A DNA stretch of 64,000 nt from Xanthostigma xanthostigma (GCA_963575645.1 OY754467.1:37197108-37261107), one strand, 5' to 3'. Counted from the stretch's first letter, positions 33,294-45,075 are shown. The notes: generated by a model from the letters alone, not told the origin. A program made the numbers and translations.

Positions 33294-33491
33294 TATTTCT
33301 AATGGCAGCTGATAGGTATAGTTTATGAAAATTACTGTTAGTTTTTGCTTTACATTTCTTATTTTGTGAAGCCGGTTCGGCTCACAAGGTCACTCACTTC
33401 TACTTTACTGAACTAGTGCGTAATGGGTCACTTTACAAGCCTGTATTTTATAGTGCAAAAAGAGTAGTATAGGTACATATTATATTATACT

Positions 33492-33812
33492 AGCGGGCCC
33501 GCCCTGTTTCACCCGGGTGCAAAAGATCAAATGAGTACGCACATTCATCTTAGTTTACCGAGATGAATGTTGTGTCCAAATTTCATGATGATCGGAGTTA
33601 CCGTTCAAAAGTTTTTGTCGAACGGACAAATTTTGGTTATATTTTGCAACATTTTTCATTGATGCTCTGCTTCTATTGATCGTATAGCCTATAGCCTTCC
33701 TCGATAAATGGGCTATCCAACAAAAAAAAATTCAATTCGAACAAGCAGTTCCTGAGATTAGCGCGTTAAACCAAACAAACAAACTCTTCAGCTTTATATA
33801 TTAGTATAGATA
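33492..33812 (+). repeat. Lepidoptera-like dispersed repeat
   Basis: Begins CTAGCGGGCCCGCCCTGTTT and ends AGCTTTATATATTAGTATAG. The interior TAGCCTTCCTCGATAAATGG and TGAGATTAGCGCGTT are, as I recall, frequent in lepidopteran genomes. It resembles the 3' tail of an RTE-mobilised SINE. No coding. Confidence 0.6.
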
Positions 33813-33938
33813 AGAGGTTTTTCGTTTTTATAGTTAATTGTTGATTAGAAACAAAAATTACATGAGAAAAAATCAAAAAATAATATTACACAACAAATCA
33901 TAAAAATAAATTGCAATCGAGAAAAAGTAGGGTTATAA

Positions 33939-33968
33939 ACTGGAGAGAGAGAGAGAGAGAGAGAGAGA
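33939..33968. repeat. GA microsatellite
   Basis: About 14 GA dinucleotides. Confidence 0.95.
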
Positions 33969-34460
33969 CGATTTACTATGTTTCCGTTTTGGATATATTT
34001 CACTGTATTTGTTTTGTTTTTACGAAGATATAAGTATAGTAGAACAAACAGACAGACAAGAATATACAGTAGATATCTGTTTCTACAACCTAAATTTTCC
34101 TGTGCTACGGTTCGAAAATAAAGCAGCAGCATACGGATTCAATCAAAACGACTAGAGTTGGTGACGCAAAATGTCATTTTCGTTGTTTGGACTGATTAAA
34201 CTACATAAATAACTCATTTCCATGCGAAAGTCAGTTTCCAAAAATTTCAATAGCTCTTGGACTAATATATCAAAAACGAAATGTTGCTGTCTCAAAAATA
34301 TCCAACAACCGTGTGTGCATATTGACACTACTCAAGTATTTTCATTAATTAATAGCTTGAGCTAATTGCAACATACGCTAATCAGCTAAACGACTTTATT
34401 TCCTTATCAAATCCGAGATTTACTGTACATATGAACACTGAACATGACTGTGTATATACA
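33969..34460. other. Noncoding stretch
   Basis: Nothing recognised; precedes a candidate exon. Confidence 0.35.
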
Positions 34461-34461
34461 G

Positions 34462-34530
34462 AGAGACCGAAAAGAAATGGAGCATAAGAAAATGCACATA
34501 ATTTCACATCGTGCCTCTTATTATAACAAG
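34462..34530 (+). CDS. Candidate small exon, product unknown
   Basis: Preceded by TATATACAG and followed by GTGAGTG, a good donor. The 69-nt exon is open in one frame from its first base to its last: RDRKEMEHKKMHIISHRASY then YNK (23 codons, phase 0 on both sides). It can therefore follow the 30,591-30,724 exon, which ends in phase 0, without shifting frame. Size, splice sites and phase agree, but the acceptor lacks a strong pyrimidine tract and no homology is recognised. Confidence 0.28.
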
Positions 34531-34911
34531 GTGAGTGCTTTAATTAGATTGGTTTTAGGAGATTATTCCTTCAAACACTAAGGTGAAACGAGTGCCCAGC
34601 AAGTTTTAACAGCCACACAAGTAAAAAACAATCATGCAATATAGTACCTATTTGTTGGACGTACCTTCTATAAAATAACTGATTTTCACTTAATTTTCAA
34701 AATTTTTGACAGTTCAATGTTGAACAAAATTCTCATGCGTTTAGACTGCTATGGAAATGGTAGTACAATGTTTATTTTACTTTACGCAACTTTACAGCAC
34801 TAGTGTCAAATGTGGCATTTCATGACCGCTAAACAGGTATGAAAAGCAACCTTTTTATACGGGGTGTTTAAAAAATATTTCGTAGCCATCTCAATTCGCT
34901 AAGAATTTCTC

Positions 34912-35250
34912 TAGGGGGCCGTCCATAAAATAGGTACGTACAAAAAAGGGGCGGGGGGAGCATCGCCTTACGTAACGAAACGTGAGGAGGAGGAGCGAGC
35001 GTGTTCGAACTGACGTGGCATGATGCGGCGTTTGAAATACCTATATCAATTTTATTTCAATAACAGAAATTGCCATAAATAAATGAGAAACTGGAACGTA
35101 ATTTTTGTAAAAAGTTACTCATAATCATAAAAATCATCATTTATTGATGGAGGGGAGCAGGTTTTATGACGTATTGTGATGCAGCGAAATAATGAAAAAG
35201 GGGGAGGGGTAAAAAATGCGTAAATATCGCCTGACGTATTTTATGAATGC
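34912..35250. mobile_element. MITE of the GGCCGTCCATAAA type
   Basis: Left GGGGGCCGTCCATAAAATA and right CCTGACGTATTTTATGAATG are imperfect inverses, with G-rich subterminal runs (GGGGCGGGGGGAG, GGGGGAGGGG). Looks like a diverged relative of 2,446-2,727. Confidence 0.55.
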
Positions 35251-35477
35251 ATCGCTAATAGGGAAATTGCATTTGTTGTCAATAGTGTGTGTTCCTCATA
35301 TATTTAATCAATCAATCAAATCTGCCATGTCTGCTACAGACGTCGGCAAACATGGATTTCCACTGTTCGCGGTTATCCGCAAATTCTTAAAATGTCTAAT
35401 GAATTTATATTAGTCCTTAAACTTTTCAGAAACATAAGTCTATTTCTATCTCTATTTTTTTTCTACTAATTTTTCCA

Positions 35478-35725
35478 GTTAATATTAAATGTTCAAAACC
35501 TTTTCCCCGTACAACATGACCCAGAAATTCCATTTGTCTTTTCCTTATCGTAGCTTAAAGTTGTCTTCCTACACCAGCGCGTTTTAATACTTCTGCGTTA
35601 GATGTTTTAGTTACCCATGAAATCTTCATAATTTTTCGCCACGTCCACATTTCCAGTGCTGCCAAGGCATTTTCCATTTGTTTTGAGATCGTCCATGACT
35701 CGCAACCATATGTTAAAACTGACCA
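35478..35725 (-). pseudogene. LINE ORF2 C-terminal remnant (RTE/CR1-like)
   Basis: In one minus-strand frame from 35,725: WSVLTYGCESWTISKQMENA, then LAALEMWTWRKIMKISWVTK, TSNAEVLKRAGVGRQL, a stop, then ATIRKRQMEFLGHVVRGKG and FEHLILTG. This is the conserved C-terminal tail of many non-LTR reverse transcriptases ('W..S......A.EM...R...ISW.D...N..VL...G......I..RQ..F.GH..R'). A TAA codon at 35,555-35,557 interrupts an otherwise open frame. The catalytic reverse transcriptase motifs lie outside the retained piece. A dead, truncated copy. Confidence 0.82.
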
Positions 35726-35817
35726 TATATAAAACTTTTACGAAACGAAATTTAGTTTGAATAGATATGTTTTTGTAAACATGTTTTTTAGTTTTACAAA
35801 TGCTAATTTAGATATAT

Positions 35818-36140
35818 TTAATACCTTCTATATTACTAGCTAAGATCAGGAGAAAACCTTAAACACCACGGTGCAGCCATACATATGTCTGTCTCACTTA
35901 TTATACTCTGAGCCTCATGCGCATGTCCGTGAATGGATGCGCGTCAGTTTGCACATTGAACTAGGCTGTGAAAGGGAGGTCGCTTGCTCTATTCCAGTTA
36001 CTAATTGCCCACTACAGAGGCAACACTTGCGCATAACGGGTCAAGTAAAAAAAAGAGATAGGAAACAGTAATTTTCTGTCACTTTATGGGCCACGCTTCC
36101 ACTTACGGCCACTAGCAGTATAGAAGTTATTAAATATATG
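35818..36140 (+). repeat. Dispersed repeat D, copy 2
   Basis: Same order of blocks as 2,800-3,125, with CTCATGCGCATGTCCGTGAA and GGCCACGCTTCCACTTACGG. Confidence 0.7.
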
Positions 36141-36920
36141 ATGTTCCTATATTTCGCTTTACTGTAGCCACGATATAATATAGCATGTTCAGTGTACATA
36201 ATATTCCACCATTTTGTAGACACTTAATGTTATGAAAACGCTGTGTGTACTGTAATATGTAATACGTGCACAGGTTATATTGAATGGATTGTGAAAAGCG
36301 GTCAGGACTCTGAAATAAAAAGTACATGAGAAGTCAAATAGGCCAGTAAAATTAAGATGAATTGACCCTAAACATTTCCACAAAATCGCAAAAGGGTGCA
36401 AATTTGAGGGAGCCATTAAGTAATTTACACAATCTGTCAAAATTGCGATTAACAACTGTGTTTCACAAGTTTTTTGCTTGTATCTTGTTAAAATTCAATT
36501 TTGTAACCGTGGAAAAGTTCTTCTAATTTTCGAATTAGAAACTGAGTTCGTTATTTTACTGGCCTACAAATCATTAGACGTATATAGAAATTATTCAAAA
36601 TTCTCCAATTTTGAATAATTCTTTTGTAAATAACACTTGAAAAATATTTGTGATCATTTTAGTTTTTTTAATGGAAATTCGACATTTAGTTTAGATCTTA
36701 GAGGGTAGCATACATACAAACATTACAGCCAAAGACCTATATCAGATTGTTTAGCTTTGTCGTAGTCAGGTAAAAATACCCGTTCTTCCACCACATATGA
36801 CCCGTGAATATTAAACCACCATATCTTGAAAAATCCGGTTCTGAGATATCCTTTTTTTATAATCTAAATAATTAAATACAGTAATACGCCGAGTCATGTT
36901 ATCTTGACTTATGTTATAGA
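36141..36920. other. Noncoding stretch
   Basis: No feature supported. A short self-inverse AATTATTCAAAATTCTCC / AATTTTGAATAATTC pair lies at 36,590-36,622. Confidence 0.4.
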
Positions 36921-37836
36921 CCAAGATCCCAGACCCGCCAGACCTACGTCATTTCAGCACTGCTAAGATTTTATCAGTAAATGTACAATATTTAGTTAAT
37001 AACATAATGCCAATTTGCTAGTTTGAAAGCGGGGACTTTTTAAAGATAACAGGTTCTAAAGGTACATAAAACACGTGCCTACCTACGTACGCAATGGTAT
37101 TATGCATGCATATGAGTGCGAGTGAGAGCATTAGATGATTTTTTTTGACAGCTTTATGAAATTTAGGTTCTTTATTAAGTTTTCATCATATATTGCTAGT
37201 GGCCGTAAGTGGAAGCGTGGCCCAAGAAGTGAGACAGCAAATGATTGTTTTTCTATCTCTTTCTTTTTACTTGACCCGTTGTGTCGCGTCTGTAGTGGGG
37301 CAATTAGCAAGTGGAATAGAGCAAGCCACCTCCCTTTCAGAGCTTAGTTCCATGTGCAAACTGACGCTGCCACTGACGTGCATCCATTCACGGACATGCG
37401 CATTGCGCATGAGACTCAGAGTAGAATAAGTGAGACAGACGTATATAATATGTCTGTAACGTAGTGTTTAAGTATTTCTCCCGATCTTTGCTAGCAATAT
37501 AGAGTATATTAAATATATGATTTCCATGGAGTTTTTCTCTCTTAAACTCATGGACTACTCTGCGTGTGTGTGCAAACAAATAAAAATACCTAAATTGCAG
37601 AAAGCTGTTAAAAAAAACCATCTAATGCTCTCACTGGCACTCATTGCATGCATAATACCATTGTGTACGTAAGTAAGCACGTGTTTTATGTACCTTAAAA
37701 ACCTGTTATCTCTAAAATGCCCCCGCTTTCAAGCTAGCAAATTGGCATACATTTTTAACTAAATGTTGTACATTTACTGATAAAATATTAGCGGGATTGA
37801 AATAACGTAGGTCTGGCGGGTCTGGGATCTTGGCAT
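36921..37836. mobile_element. Foldback element with ~250-bp arms and nested repeat D
   Basis: Left CCAAGATCCCAGACCCGCCA and right TGGCGGGTCTGGGATCTTGG are exact inverses. Arms continue through AAACACGTGCCTAC / GTAAGCACGTGTTT to about 37,170 and 37,580. Repeat D copy 3 (37,185-37,530, minus) fills the centre. Confidence 0.8.
37185..37530 (-). repeat. Dispersed repeat D, copy 3
   Basis: Inverse of the copies at 2.8 and 35.8 kb, with GGCCGTAAGTGGAAGCGTGG and CCATTCACGGACATGCGCAT. The overlapping open frames here are by-products of the repeat. Confidence 0.7.
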
Positions 37837-38178
37837 ATTAACGTAACTTTGGGGTACTACGATACAGAACACCCGGTATATATTCATATGAACATTTTAT
37901 ACACACTGTGTTTGTATAATTGTAACTTGTATATGTGTACAATGCAGCCACAAATAATGTTAATTAATAGGGAAATATTTGCAATACGCGTACGAACATT
38001 GTGCGGCCATAATCTCTATAGCTGTCTCTCTCTCTGTGTTTGTTTACAAGCTGTCGGACTTCCTCCTCCCGCCTCCTGCAACTGATTAACTGCCATCATG
38101 GTTATAGTCAAAGCCACGCCACGGTCGTATAGTCAAACTTCATACGTAAAGTCGAGGAATTTACAAGAAATTCTGTTT
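37837..38178. other. Noncoding stretch
   Basis: Short CT-rich run at 38,025-38,037; otherwise nothing recognised. Confidence 0.35.
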
Positions 38179-38828
38179 TCTTCATACCTCGATCGAAAGT
38201 ACATACTTTCGACATCAATTTTGAGGCAGAAAGTCTAACATTTACGCATTGGTGGGATTGTACACACTGATGCGGGAAGTACGTGTACGTTCGAGCGGCA
38301 GTAAAGCAAGAAACACCTTTCAACTGTTGTTTAGATGTCGTTTCCCATAGCAACCCTATTAGAACAGCTGTCATTCGTGTTTTTATGTATAACCTCAAAG
38401 CTGCTTACTTGGAATTTATCTGTGTATTTGATGTAATTAATAAGAGCAGTGCAAGATTATCAGACTTTCGGCCCTGTTGTGTAATATACTGTATCATCAT
38501 ACATCGGTCGTAAGTACGCTTGTTTATCACGTTAATTAATTAATGACTTATTAATTACATAAAAACACAGATAAATTCCAAGCAAGCAGCTTTGAAGTTA
38601 TACGTAAAAACACGAATAACAGCTATTCGCGACTATTAACTAAAATGTAATAGGGTTACTATGGAAACGACATCTAAACTGCAACAGTTGATAGGTTATT
38701 TTTTCTGTACTGCCGCTCGAACGTACGTACTTCCGGATTCCGGAATCAGTGTGTATAATCCCACCAATGCGTAAATGTTAGACTTTCTGCCTTACAAGTA
38801 CATACTTTCGATCGAGGAATGAAGAAAA
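38179..38828. mobile_element. Repeat family Y, complete copy
   Basis: Inverted ends TTCTTCATACCTCGATCGAA and CGATCGAGGAATGAAG, with arms of about 300 bp sharing CATTTACGCATTGGTGGGAT / CCACCAATGCGTAAATG and CGTTCGAGCGGCAGTA / ACTGCCGCTCGAACG. A large foldback element without coding content. Confidence 0.8.
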
Positions 38829-38913
38829 ATAGTATACACCACACTGGCCAGTGGTAAAGCAGTTCGTGCGGGGACTGCATGTAAAACATCAGGACTTTCT
38901 TCTGCATACCTAC

Positions 38914-39361
38914 CAGTGATGTGCCGGATATCCGTATCCGCGGATATTATCTTTTACCTTATTAAATTTCAATTCATAGATGAAATTTTATATATATATA
39001 GGTGATTAGGTAATACCTAATGAAAAACTGTTAAATTCCAATTAGATTATTTTTTTATTTTAAAATCGTATTTGGCACCTTTATATTGCAAACATTTATC
39101 GTAATGAGTACCATACCAATAGTACATAACTCAAAGGTACTAAAAAACTATCTTTATAATGAGATATTGCACATCGATCTTTGGAAAGAGACAATCTGTT
39201 ATGAGAGTTAACTCTTAAAGAGGTCAATAACTTTTTCCCATCCAAAGGTCGATGTGCAATATTTACCGCCGCGTATCCGTATCCGCGAATCTTGAAACCA
39301 AATATCCGTATTCAGATCCGTATCCGCGGATATACATTTTTAACGATCCGGCACATCACTA
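38914..39361. mobile_element. hAT-type MITE with 8-bp duplication
   Basis: Ends CAGTGATGTGCCGGAT and ATCCGGCACATCACTA, flanked by the exact 8-bp duplication ATACCTAC (38,906-38,913 and 39,362-39,369). Subterminal TATCCGTATCCGCGGATA repeats lie at both ends. Confidence 0.9.
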
Positions 39362-39369
39362 ATACCTAC

Positions 39370-39870
39370 ATACAAATATTATGGTACGATCACTGCATTG
39401 ATGTTGGGAATAGGTACCTACTGAAGGAAAAGGACCTCGCTGAGGCGACTTCGCCCACATCTAAATTAGTCCACGATACCCCACTGCCAGCTGGCGTGTA
39501 TAAATGGACTCATGTAAATCTGGACTAAGACCGCTCTAAGATAGTTATCTAATGTTCACGCACATGAATAATAAATGTATTATATACGTATAATTGTGTA
39601 CATAGATCAACAAGGATCACGTGAAAGTGTATTTTGTGTTGTTAGATAAAACACAATGGTTCCATTGTTGTGACAATGGAACGACACTGGGCCGCCGTCG
39701 TGCCACAACGCCTTCTTACGTCACATCATTGTTGGGTTTGTTGTAACCGTTTTGCTAGCGCAACATTCAAGGACGTTTATAAACACCGTTAAACTGTTCC
39801 ATGTCCGAATATGATGCTGCAAGATTATTTTTCCAAGGACACCAACGGCTACAGTAATTTACGCTTAATA
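39370..39870. other. Noncoding stretch
   Basis: 39,655-39,800 is richer in GC, with a small CAATGGTTCCATTGTTGTGA hairpin. No exon evidence. Confidence 0.35.
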
Positions 39871-39956
39871 TTTCAAAAGGTTTTTCAATTTATTATTAAA
39901 AAAACAATACATTTATTGTTTTTTTAATAACAATGAATTGAAAAACCTTTTGAAAT
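39871..39956. repeat. 86-bp near-perfect hairpin
   Basis: TTTCAAAAGGTTTTTCAATT and its inverse AATTGAAAAACCTTTTGAAA enclose AATAAAAAAACAATA-type symmetric sequence. Confidence 0.85.
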
Positions 39957-40143
39957 TTTTAACAGTTCTCAGGACAGAACCTGGGAACTGAAGGTTGGTT
40001 TATAGCTGGTTATCGCTGCAAAATAAAGACTTAAGGCCGCTGCACACGAGACTGGAAACACTGCTTGTACATGTGCTGATTTTAAAGTCGGAACAAGGGC
40101 TATTTTTTTTGCTAGGTCTTGTGCTTGCTCTGAGCAAGAACCA

Positions 40144-40641
40144 ATAGGTCATATGCATGTATTTTATTATATTTTTAATAGATTATTTAGTCAACCAATA
40201 CGGAAAAAAATTGCTAATCATTTAAAAATGTAATATTATAAGAAAAAAAATATTAAATTTCACATTCAAAATTAGACAGTTTAAACAATCGGCCATGTTG
40301 GCGGGCTTATGTGACGTCATGATATATGATGCATGTCAACCTTGATTTCAAATTGTTAATGTTCTAAATGAAGTTTATTTGTTGTTTTCTCTGAATACTG
40401 ACATAATCTTACTGTGAGACGACATAGTCGTCATGGAAACTGTTGTTGATATATACTCTGACGTCACGCTGCGTTTTGAAAATTCGAAAATAGCGCATAT
40501 TTTCTACATTTCTTTTTTATTATTTGTATTTTTTTTCAGTGATTAGATTAATAAAATATCCATTACGATAGAATCAGGAACTAAAATATATTTCGAAATA
40601 AAAATTTAAACCAATTTGGAGTCTCATGCATATGACCTATT
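40144..40641. mobile_element. MITE family Z, long copy
   Basis: Ends AATAGGTCATATGCAT and ATGCATATGACCTATT. The right two-thirds (from GACGACATAGTCGTCATG) is shared with the shorter copy at 46,459-46,699. Confidence 0.75.
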
Positions 40642-40937
40642 AGGAAACAGTATCTTGACACGTGAGCGACATGAACAAACGCCGACAAACCAACATGGCG
40701 TCATTCTGCTCAGAGTCAGACAACAGACACGTTTTGCTCTGTGTTTATATTTGAACTGTCAATGCGCGCGCACCAGATCTATCCATAAAACAAGCTTGAA
40801 AAGACGTCTCGTGCGAAGCGAGCATTTAAAAGCAATTAAGAAAACCAGCGCTAGAAAACTAGTTATCTTAAATTCATGACTATATTTTTACTTACTAGCC
40901 ACTACCTGCGACTCCACATGCGATTGAGATAAAATCA

Positions 40938-41145
40938 TAGAAATATAAGTAACTAGAGTACGCGCTAGCGCGTAGCTTGCCATAAGTGAAAGTGTCCTCA
41001 GTTAAGAGAGAGAATGCTGCAGAAAACAAGAAATTTGTTTACATAAATCAGCATTGTTTTGCATCATTAGTTATCATAGAGATAAGAAACGGTTCTCTCT
41101 CTCTTAATTGCAGGCACTTTCACTGCTCTCTCGCGTACTCTACTG
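40938..41145. mobile_element. Small foldback around AG/CT runs
   Basis: Left GAGTACGCG ... GAAAGTGTCCTCAGTTAAGA and right TCTTAATTGCAGGCACTTTC ... CGCGTACTC are inverse over about 50 bp. Confidence 0.6.
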
Positions 41146-41880
41146 TAATATCTCTATGGATGAAACAGTAGTAGAACCTTCGGCTCCACCATAATACAGT
41201 ATGGCGACGGTTTGTTTCAAAGGATCTTTTCCAACAAAACTTAAGCTTATATTTTTAACTTTTTAAGTTACTTTGAAATTAATTTAGAGATGAACGTGAA
41301 TTATTTACTTTTTCTTTGTAGATTCTAGAATTTTAAGGTTGTGTTCAAATTGAAAAGAACTATCAAACGAACTTGGTTCATGACCTAGTTAAAATTTATG
41401 GCGTCCATTATCTTTGAAAACTTACTCACGGTTTCATTTGTATCTTCTTGTTGTTTGTTGTTATAGAATCTAGGTGATTGTGTTCTTCAGAAGATGGCAG
41501 AATGAGAAAGGCAATTTCTGACGCACAATCATACTTCAGAAATTCTAGGAATATAAATTTAATTATATAGGCATTAGCTTCAACATAATAAAATTATTTT
41601 CAATTCAACGAAACCTGACCCGTATGTTCGTGAAATTCTACGAACATAGATTATAAAATATAACAGCAGTCCTTTTTGCATTCAATTGCGAAGTCAGCGG
41701 CGCACGACGACTTATTCCAGGGCCGTCTTTTACCTATTGGAGGCTCTGGGCACATTAGAATAATGGGGCCGCTATGACCTTTACATAGCATACTATTTTG
41801 TTAGAATAGACAAAAAAAGTAGATAAGCGAAGTTTATTTTTATTTCTTTACAGTCAAATTAAATGAACAGATAATAAGTA
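41146..41880. other. Noncoding stretch
   Basis: 41,729-41,775 starts CAGGGCCGTCTTTT. A weak inverse at 43,455-43,470 (AAAGATGGATCTG) hints at an older element into which the pogo-like MITE and the LTR inserted; I could not find its target duplication. Confidence 0.3.
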
Positions 41881-42376
41881 CAGTGTAACCTCCTTATAAC
41901 GAATCTCAAGGGACCGAGCATTTTTTTCGTTATAAAGAGTTTTCGTTATATGGAGAGAAGAAATAAAAATATCCAAATTTCACCTAATTAATTTATTCCA
42001 AACACATATAGTCTGTTAACTTTACCTGCCGTTTTTTGCTATGTCAATATTTGTTTTGAATTTTATTAAGTATCTTATGCATGGCTTGGGATGTGGTGAA
42101 ATCATCTTCATTAAATAGTAGGAATTTTTCAATAAGTTTGGCGGCATCAAGTGCTTGTTGAATAGTTGGTGATGGTTCAGAATCGTCTTCTTTACGGCTG
42201 TAAATATTTGCTGACGCCTAAATATGAACATATTTCTTCGTAATAGAGAATGGCTGTTGCACTATAAAGAGGGTATTGATGTATGGGTTTTAAGGTAAAC
42301 CAACCAAATCGTAAAAATTTCTACGTTATAGGGAGTTTTTCGTTATAACGAAGGACGTTATAAAGGGGTTACACTG
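41881..42376 (-). mobile_element. Pogo-like element family P2, copy 1
   Basis: Ends CAGTGTAACCTCCTTATAAC and GTTATAAAGGGGTTACACTG with TA duplications. Subterminal TTCGTTATAAAGAGTTTTCG is characteristic. On the minus strand, broken frames give pieces of a pogo/Tigger transposase tail (IQQALDAAKL-like followed by FLLFNED-like). It is a decayed internal deletion derivative of an autonomous element. Confidence 0.82.
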
Positions 42377-42566
42377 TATTAATATAATCCACAAAAGTAA
42401 CTCTTTTAACATTCACATGTTAGTGCTTAAAATCTATGTTGATTGAGAAGGTATCCTTCTAGATTTGATATGGGCAAAATCGTTAATCACTTCTTCAAAA
42501 TATATGTTTTTTAGCATATCACATTGTATGGACATCAGCGACAAACTGGTTCATCTCTCATTGTAC

Positions 42567-43198
42567 TGTAACAAAACTGTTCTAGTTCGTGGAGGAAAAC
42601 ATTTATTAACAATAGTAAAACGTTAACAAAACAGTTAAACACACAAACGAAAAAAGACTTCTTCATAACGTAACAGAAACAAAACACCAATTCTAACTGA
42701 TAAAATAAAAGAATAAGTAATGAAGAATTCAAAGTCACTATTAATGTACACGAAATATTTACAACACAGGAACACACCAAAATTTATTTAGCACACTTAT
42801 TTATTAATTATTTACACACGACTATTTACACAGTTCATTTATTTATTTATCTCAGTACTGTTCACGGTACTAACTGTCAAATTATATCGACGTCGATGAA
42901 ACTCAATGTATGACTGCCATGTCTATATACTGAGCCATTCCGTGGTTTATATATGCGCTGGATCATTCTTTCCTTTCTTGCATTCATTGTTGTCTGGAAT
43001 TTGGCAACAAAGCCCTTTTTACCTACGCATATTGTTAAAACAACAAGCCAACTATCGTTGCCCCACATCAATCTGTGTATCATTGTTAGAATGACAAGCC
43101 GATTGTTGTAAGACAACAATCTGTGTGTCACTGTTAGAATGACGAGCCGATTGTTGTCTCACGAAATCCTTTGTCGTCGCAACAGGGAGCGTGTAACC
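42567..43198 (-). mobile_element. Solo LTR, copy 1
   Basis: On the minus strand it runs from GGTTACACGCTCCCTG to TTTTGTTACA, flanked by the exact 4-bp duplication GTAC (42,563-42,566 and 43,199-43,202). The copy at 61,160 has the canonical TG...CA ends; here the first base is G. A 4-bp duplication fits Gypsy-type LTR elements. No internal coding region remains. Confidence 0.62.
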
Positions 43199-43202
43199 GT
43201 AC

Positions 43203-43840
43203 TTAAATATATATTTAAATTTACCGAAACATACTGAAATTGAAAAACCTGATTTTCGGGAGAGTAGAGTATAGCTTCGCGCATGCAAAATAGAATAAGC
43301 AGGTAGGTATTGTAGTCAGTCATTATCGTTTGATTTTTTCGAAATAAATATGTTTCTCGGTAATAAATATCGATTATCGTTTGGTGATCTGGCAGGAACT
43401 AGGGGGTCACTATCGATCGCGGGGCCCTAAGCACGTGCTCAGAGTGCCCAGTGGGAAAGATGGATCTGAATGTCAAAAACCGTGATAATGCAAAATGAAA
43501 ATTTTTCATGTTGCTTAAAGTCACCGGCACGGATACGCCGCTGAACACCGCAACCAGTTCTGAATGGTTTCATTGAAAAGCAACCGTTTTATACTCTCCG
43601 GAATTTTAAGAAAGCGAAATATATTTTTTTCGCGTTTTGGGTACACATCTCATTTTTTTAAACTCGAGTGATTCGATATTGATTCACAGTATTGAGTAGA
43701 TATAAATATTTGTTTAAAAAGAGTGGAAGTAAATTTGACCATCTGCTAACATGCAATCAATTTATACCGTTTGTACGCTTAAACATAATCAATAGTGTTT
43801 TCCACTATGCACACACACACAAGCACACATGTAGAATGTC
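43203..43840. other. Noncoding stretch with CA microsatellite
   Basis: A short CA run lies at 43,808-43,827. The overlapping open frames have no recognisable domain. Confidence 0.35.
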
Positions 43841-44115
43841 AGTACGACGGTAGAGGTCATGCGCAAAGTGACCTAGCAAGGCAGGCAAGCTCCCACGTTC
43901 TCTCGTTGAGCGGCGACACTAAAAGCTCCCTGCTACGCTACGAAACCGGCCAGTGCCAGTGTCTGTTGGACAGTTGACTGTCGATGACGACAGTTGAATA
44001 GCGTGCTCGTTGCCGTTCTGTTTTTGTATGTCGTTTGTTTGTAGCCTGTCTGTCTGTCTGTTGTTTCTGAATCAAAGCACTCTAGACTGGTGTGTGACTG
44101 CTAGTCAAGGACATC
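43840..44115 (+). promoter_or_regulatory. GC-elevated possible upstream exon or promoter
   Basis: Much higher GC and CpG content than the surroundings, about 1.2 kb upstream of the secreted-protein exon. Contains AGGTCATGCGCAAAG followed directly by TGACCT, an inverted pair of nuclear-receptor-like half-sites. A GTCTGTCTGTCTGTTG run lies near 44,046. Could be a distal first exon. Evidence is compositional only. Confidence 0.3.
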
Positions 44116-44639
44116 TTGTTTAAACGTCATATTGGGGCTACTTAAAACAAAAGAACGTTGTGTATTTTTTTTACTCGAATTTTGTGTTCAGTATATAATA
44201 AATTGTGGTTCGTTAATAAATTATGCGTTAAAATTTTGCATTACACAAAAGTAGATATGTTTGCACAAAATCTAGTTAAAAATAAGTGTGATTTTTAGAT
44301 AGATATAATATTAAAAAAGATGTTTTAAAGTTTTAGTAAATAGTAATGTAATATTGTAACAATTTTAAAAATGCTCAAATAGTAAAAAAAATATTTTGAT
44401 AAAAGTTACTGGTTTGTTATTAAAAATAGATTAAATCTAATACAGTGAACTTTTTTTGTTAACCGTTCTGAACGTAACATAAAATATATAACAAAAAAGA
44501 AAAGAGAAAGATTCCATTTCGCGAATAAAATACAATTCGTACAAATTTCATAACGTGTAAAAATTTCGTATCTGCCTTAAAGCGACACATTATTTCACGC
44601 AGAGAAAAAAATGATTTATATTTTGATTTAATATATAAC
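44116..44639. other. AT-rich noncoding stretch
   Basis: No gene or repeat recognised. Confidence 0.4.
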
Positions 44640-45075
44640 AACGTGTGAGGGTATCATCACACGCATCATACGAACAACACGTCTATAAATAAAACAAAAA
44701 CGAAACGAAAAAAAACAACAGAACGCCACATACGTGTATCTCTAATATCGCGATACCGTTGACTATGTATGATAACATATAATACACACGCGCCGTGGAT
44801 CTAACCGCGCAACTAAGGCTGAATGCACATCGCGTACTTACGAACATAAATCCATAAAGAAAACAAAACTGAATCGAAAAAAAAACAACGTCTCATTAGT
44901 ATCGCGAAAGGCTATGAATAAAACTAACGCTGCACATTGTGTGCAACGTAATATCCATAAATAAAACGAAAAAACAACACAAAGCCACCGACGTACGTGT
45001 ATTAACAAAGGACGATCTAGGAGATTATGACATAATTCACACGCGCCGTGCATATAAAGGCGAATGCACACTTAC
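44640..45075 (+). promoter_or_regulatory. Tandemly duplicated upstream modules and TATA box
   Basis: CACACGCGCCGTG occurs at 44,785 and 45,039 (254 bp apart), each followed by an AAGGC(T)GAATGCACA block. TAAATAAAAC...CGAAA...AACAACA and ACGTGTAT blocks are repeated in the same order. The downstream module includes TATAAAGG at 45,053-45,060, a good TATA box about 200 bp before the signal-peptide ATG. Expected transcription start is about 45,080-45,090. Confidence 0.5.

Noticed and set aside
37135..37429. Overlapping 70- and 78-codon plus-strand frames
   Set aside because: They fall in repeat D nested in a foldback; the same sequence at 2.8 and 35.8 kb does not keep the frames.
41729..43470. 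A single large hAT element enclosing the pogo-like MITE and solo LTR
   Set aside because: Terminal similarity (CAGGGCCGTCTTTT against the inverse CAGATCCATCTTTC) is weak and flanks show no 8-bp duplication.
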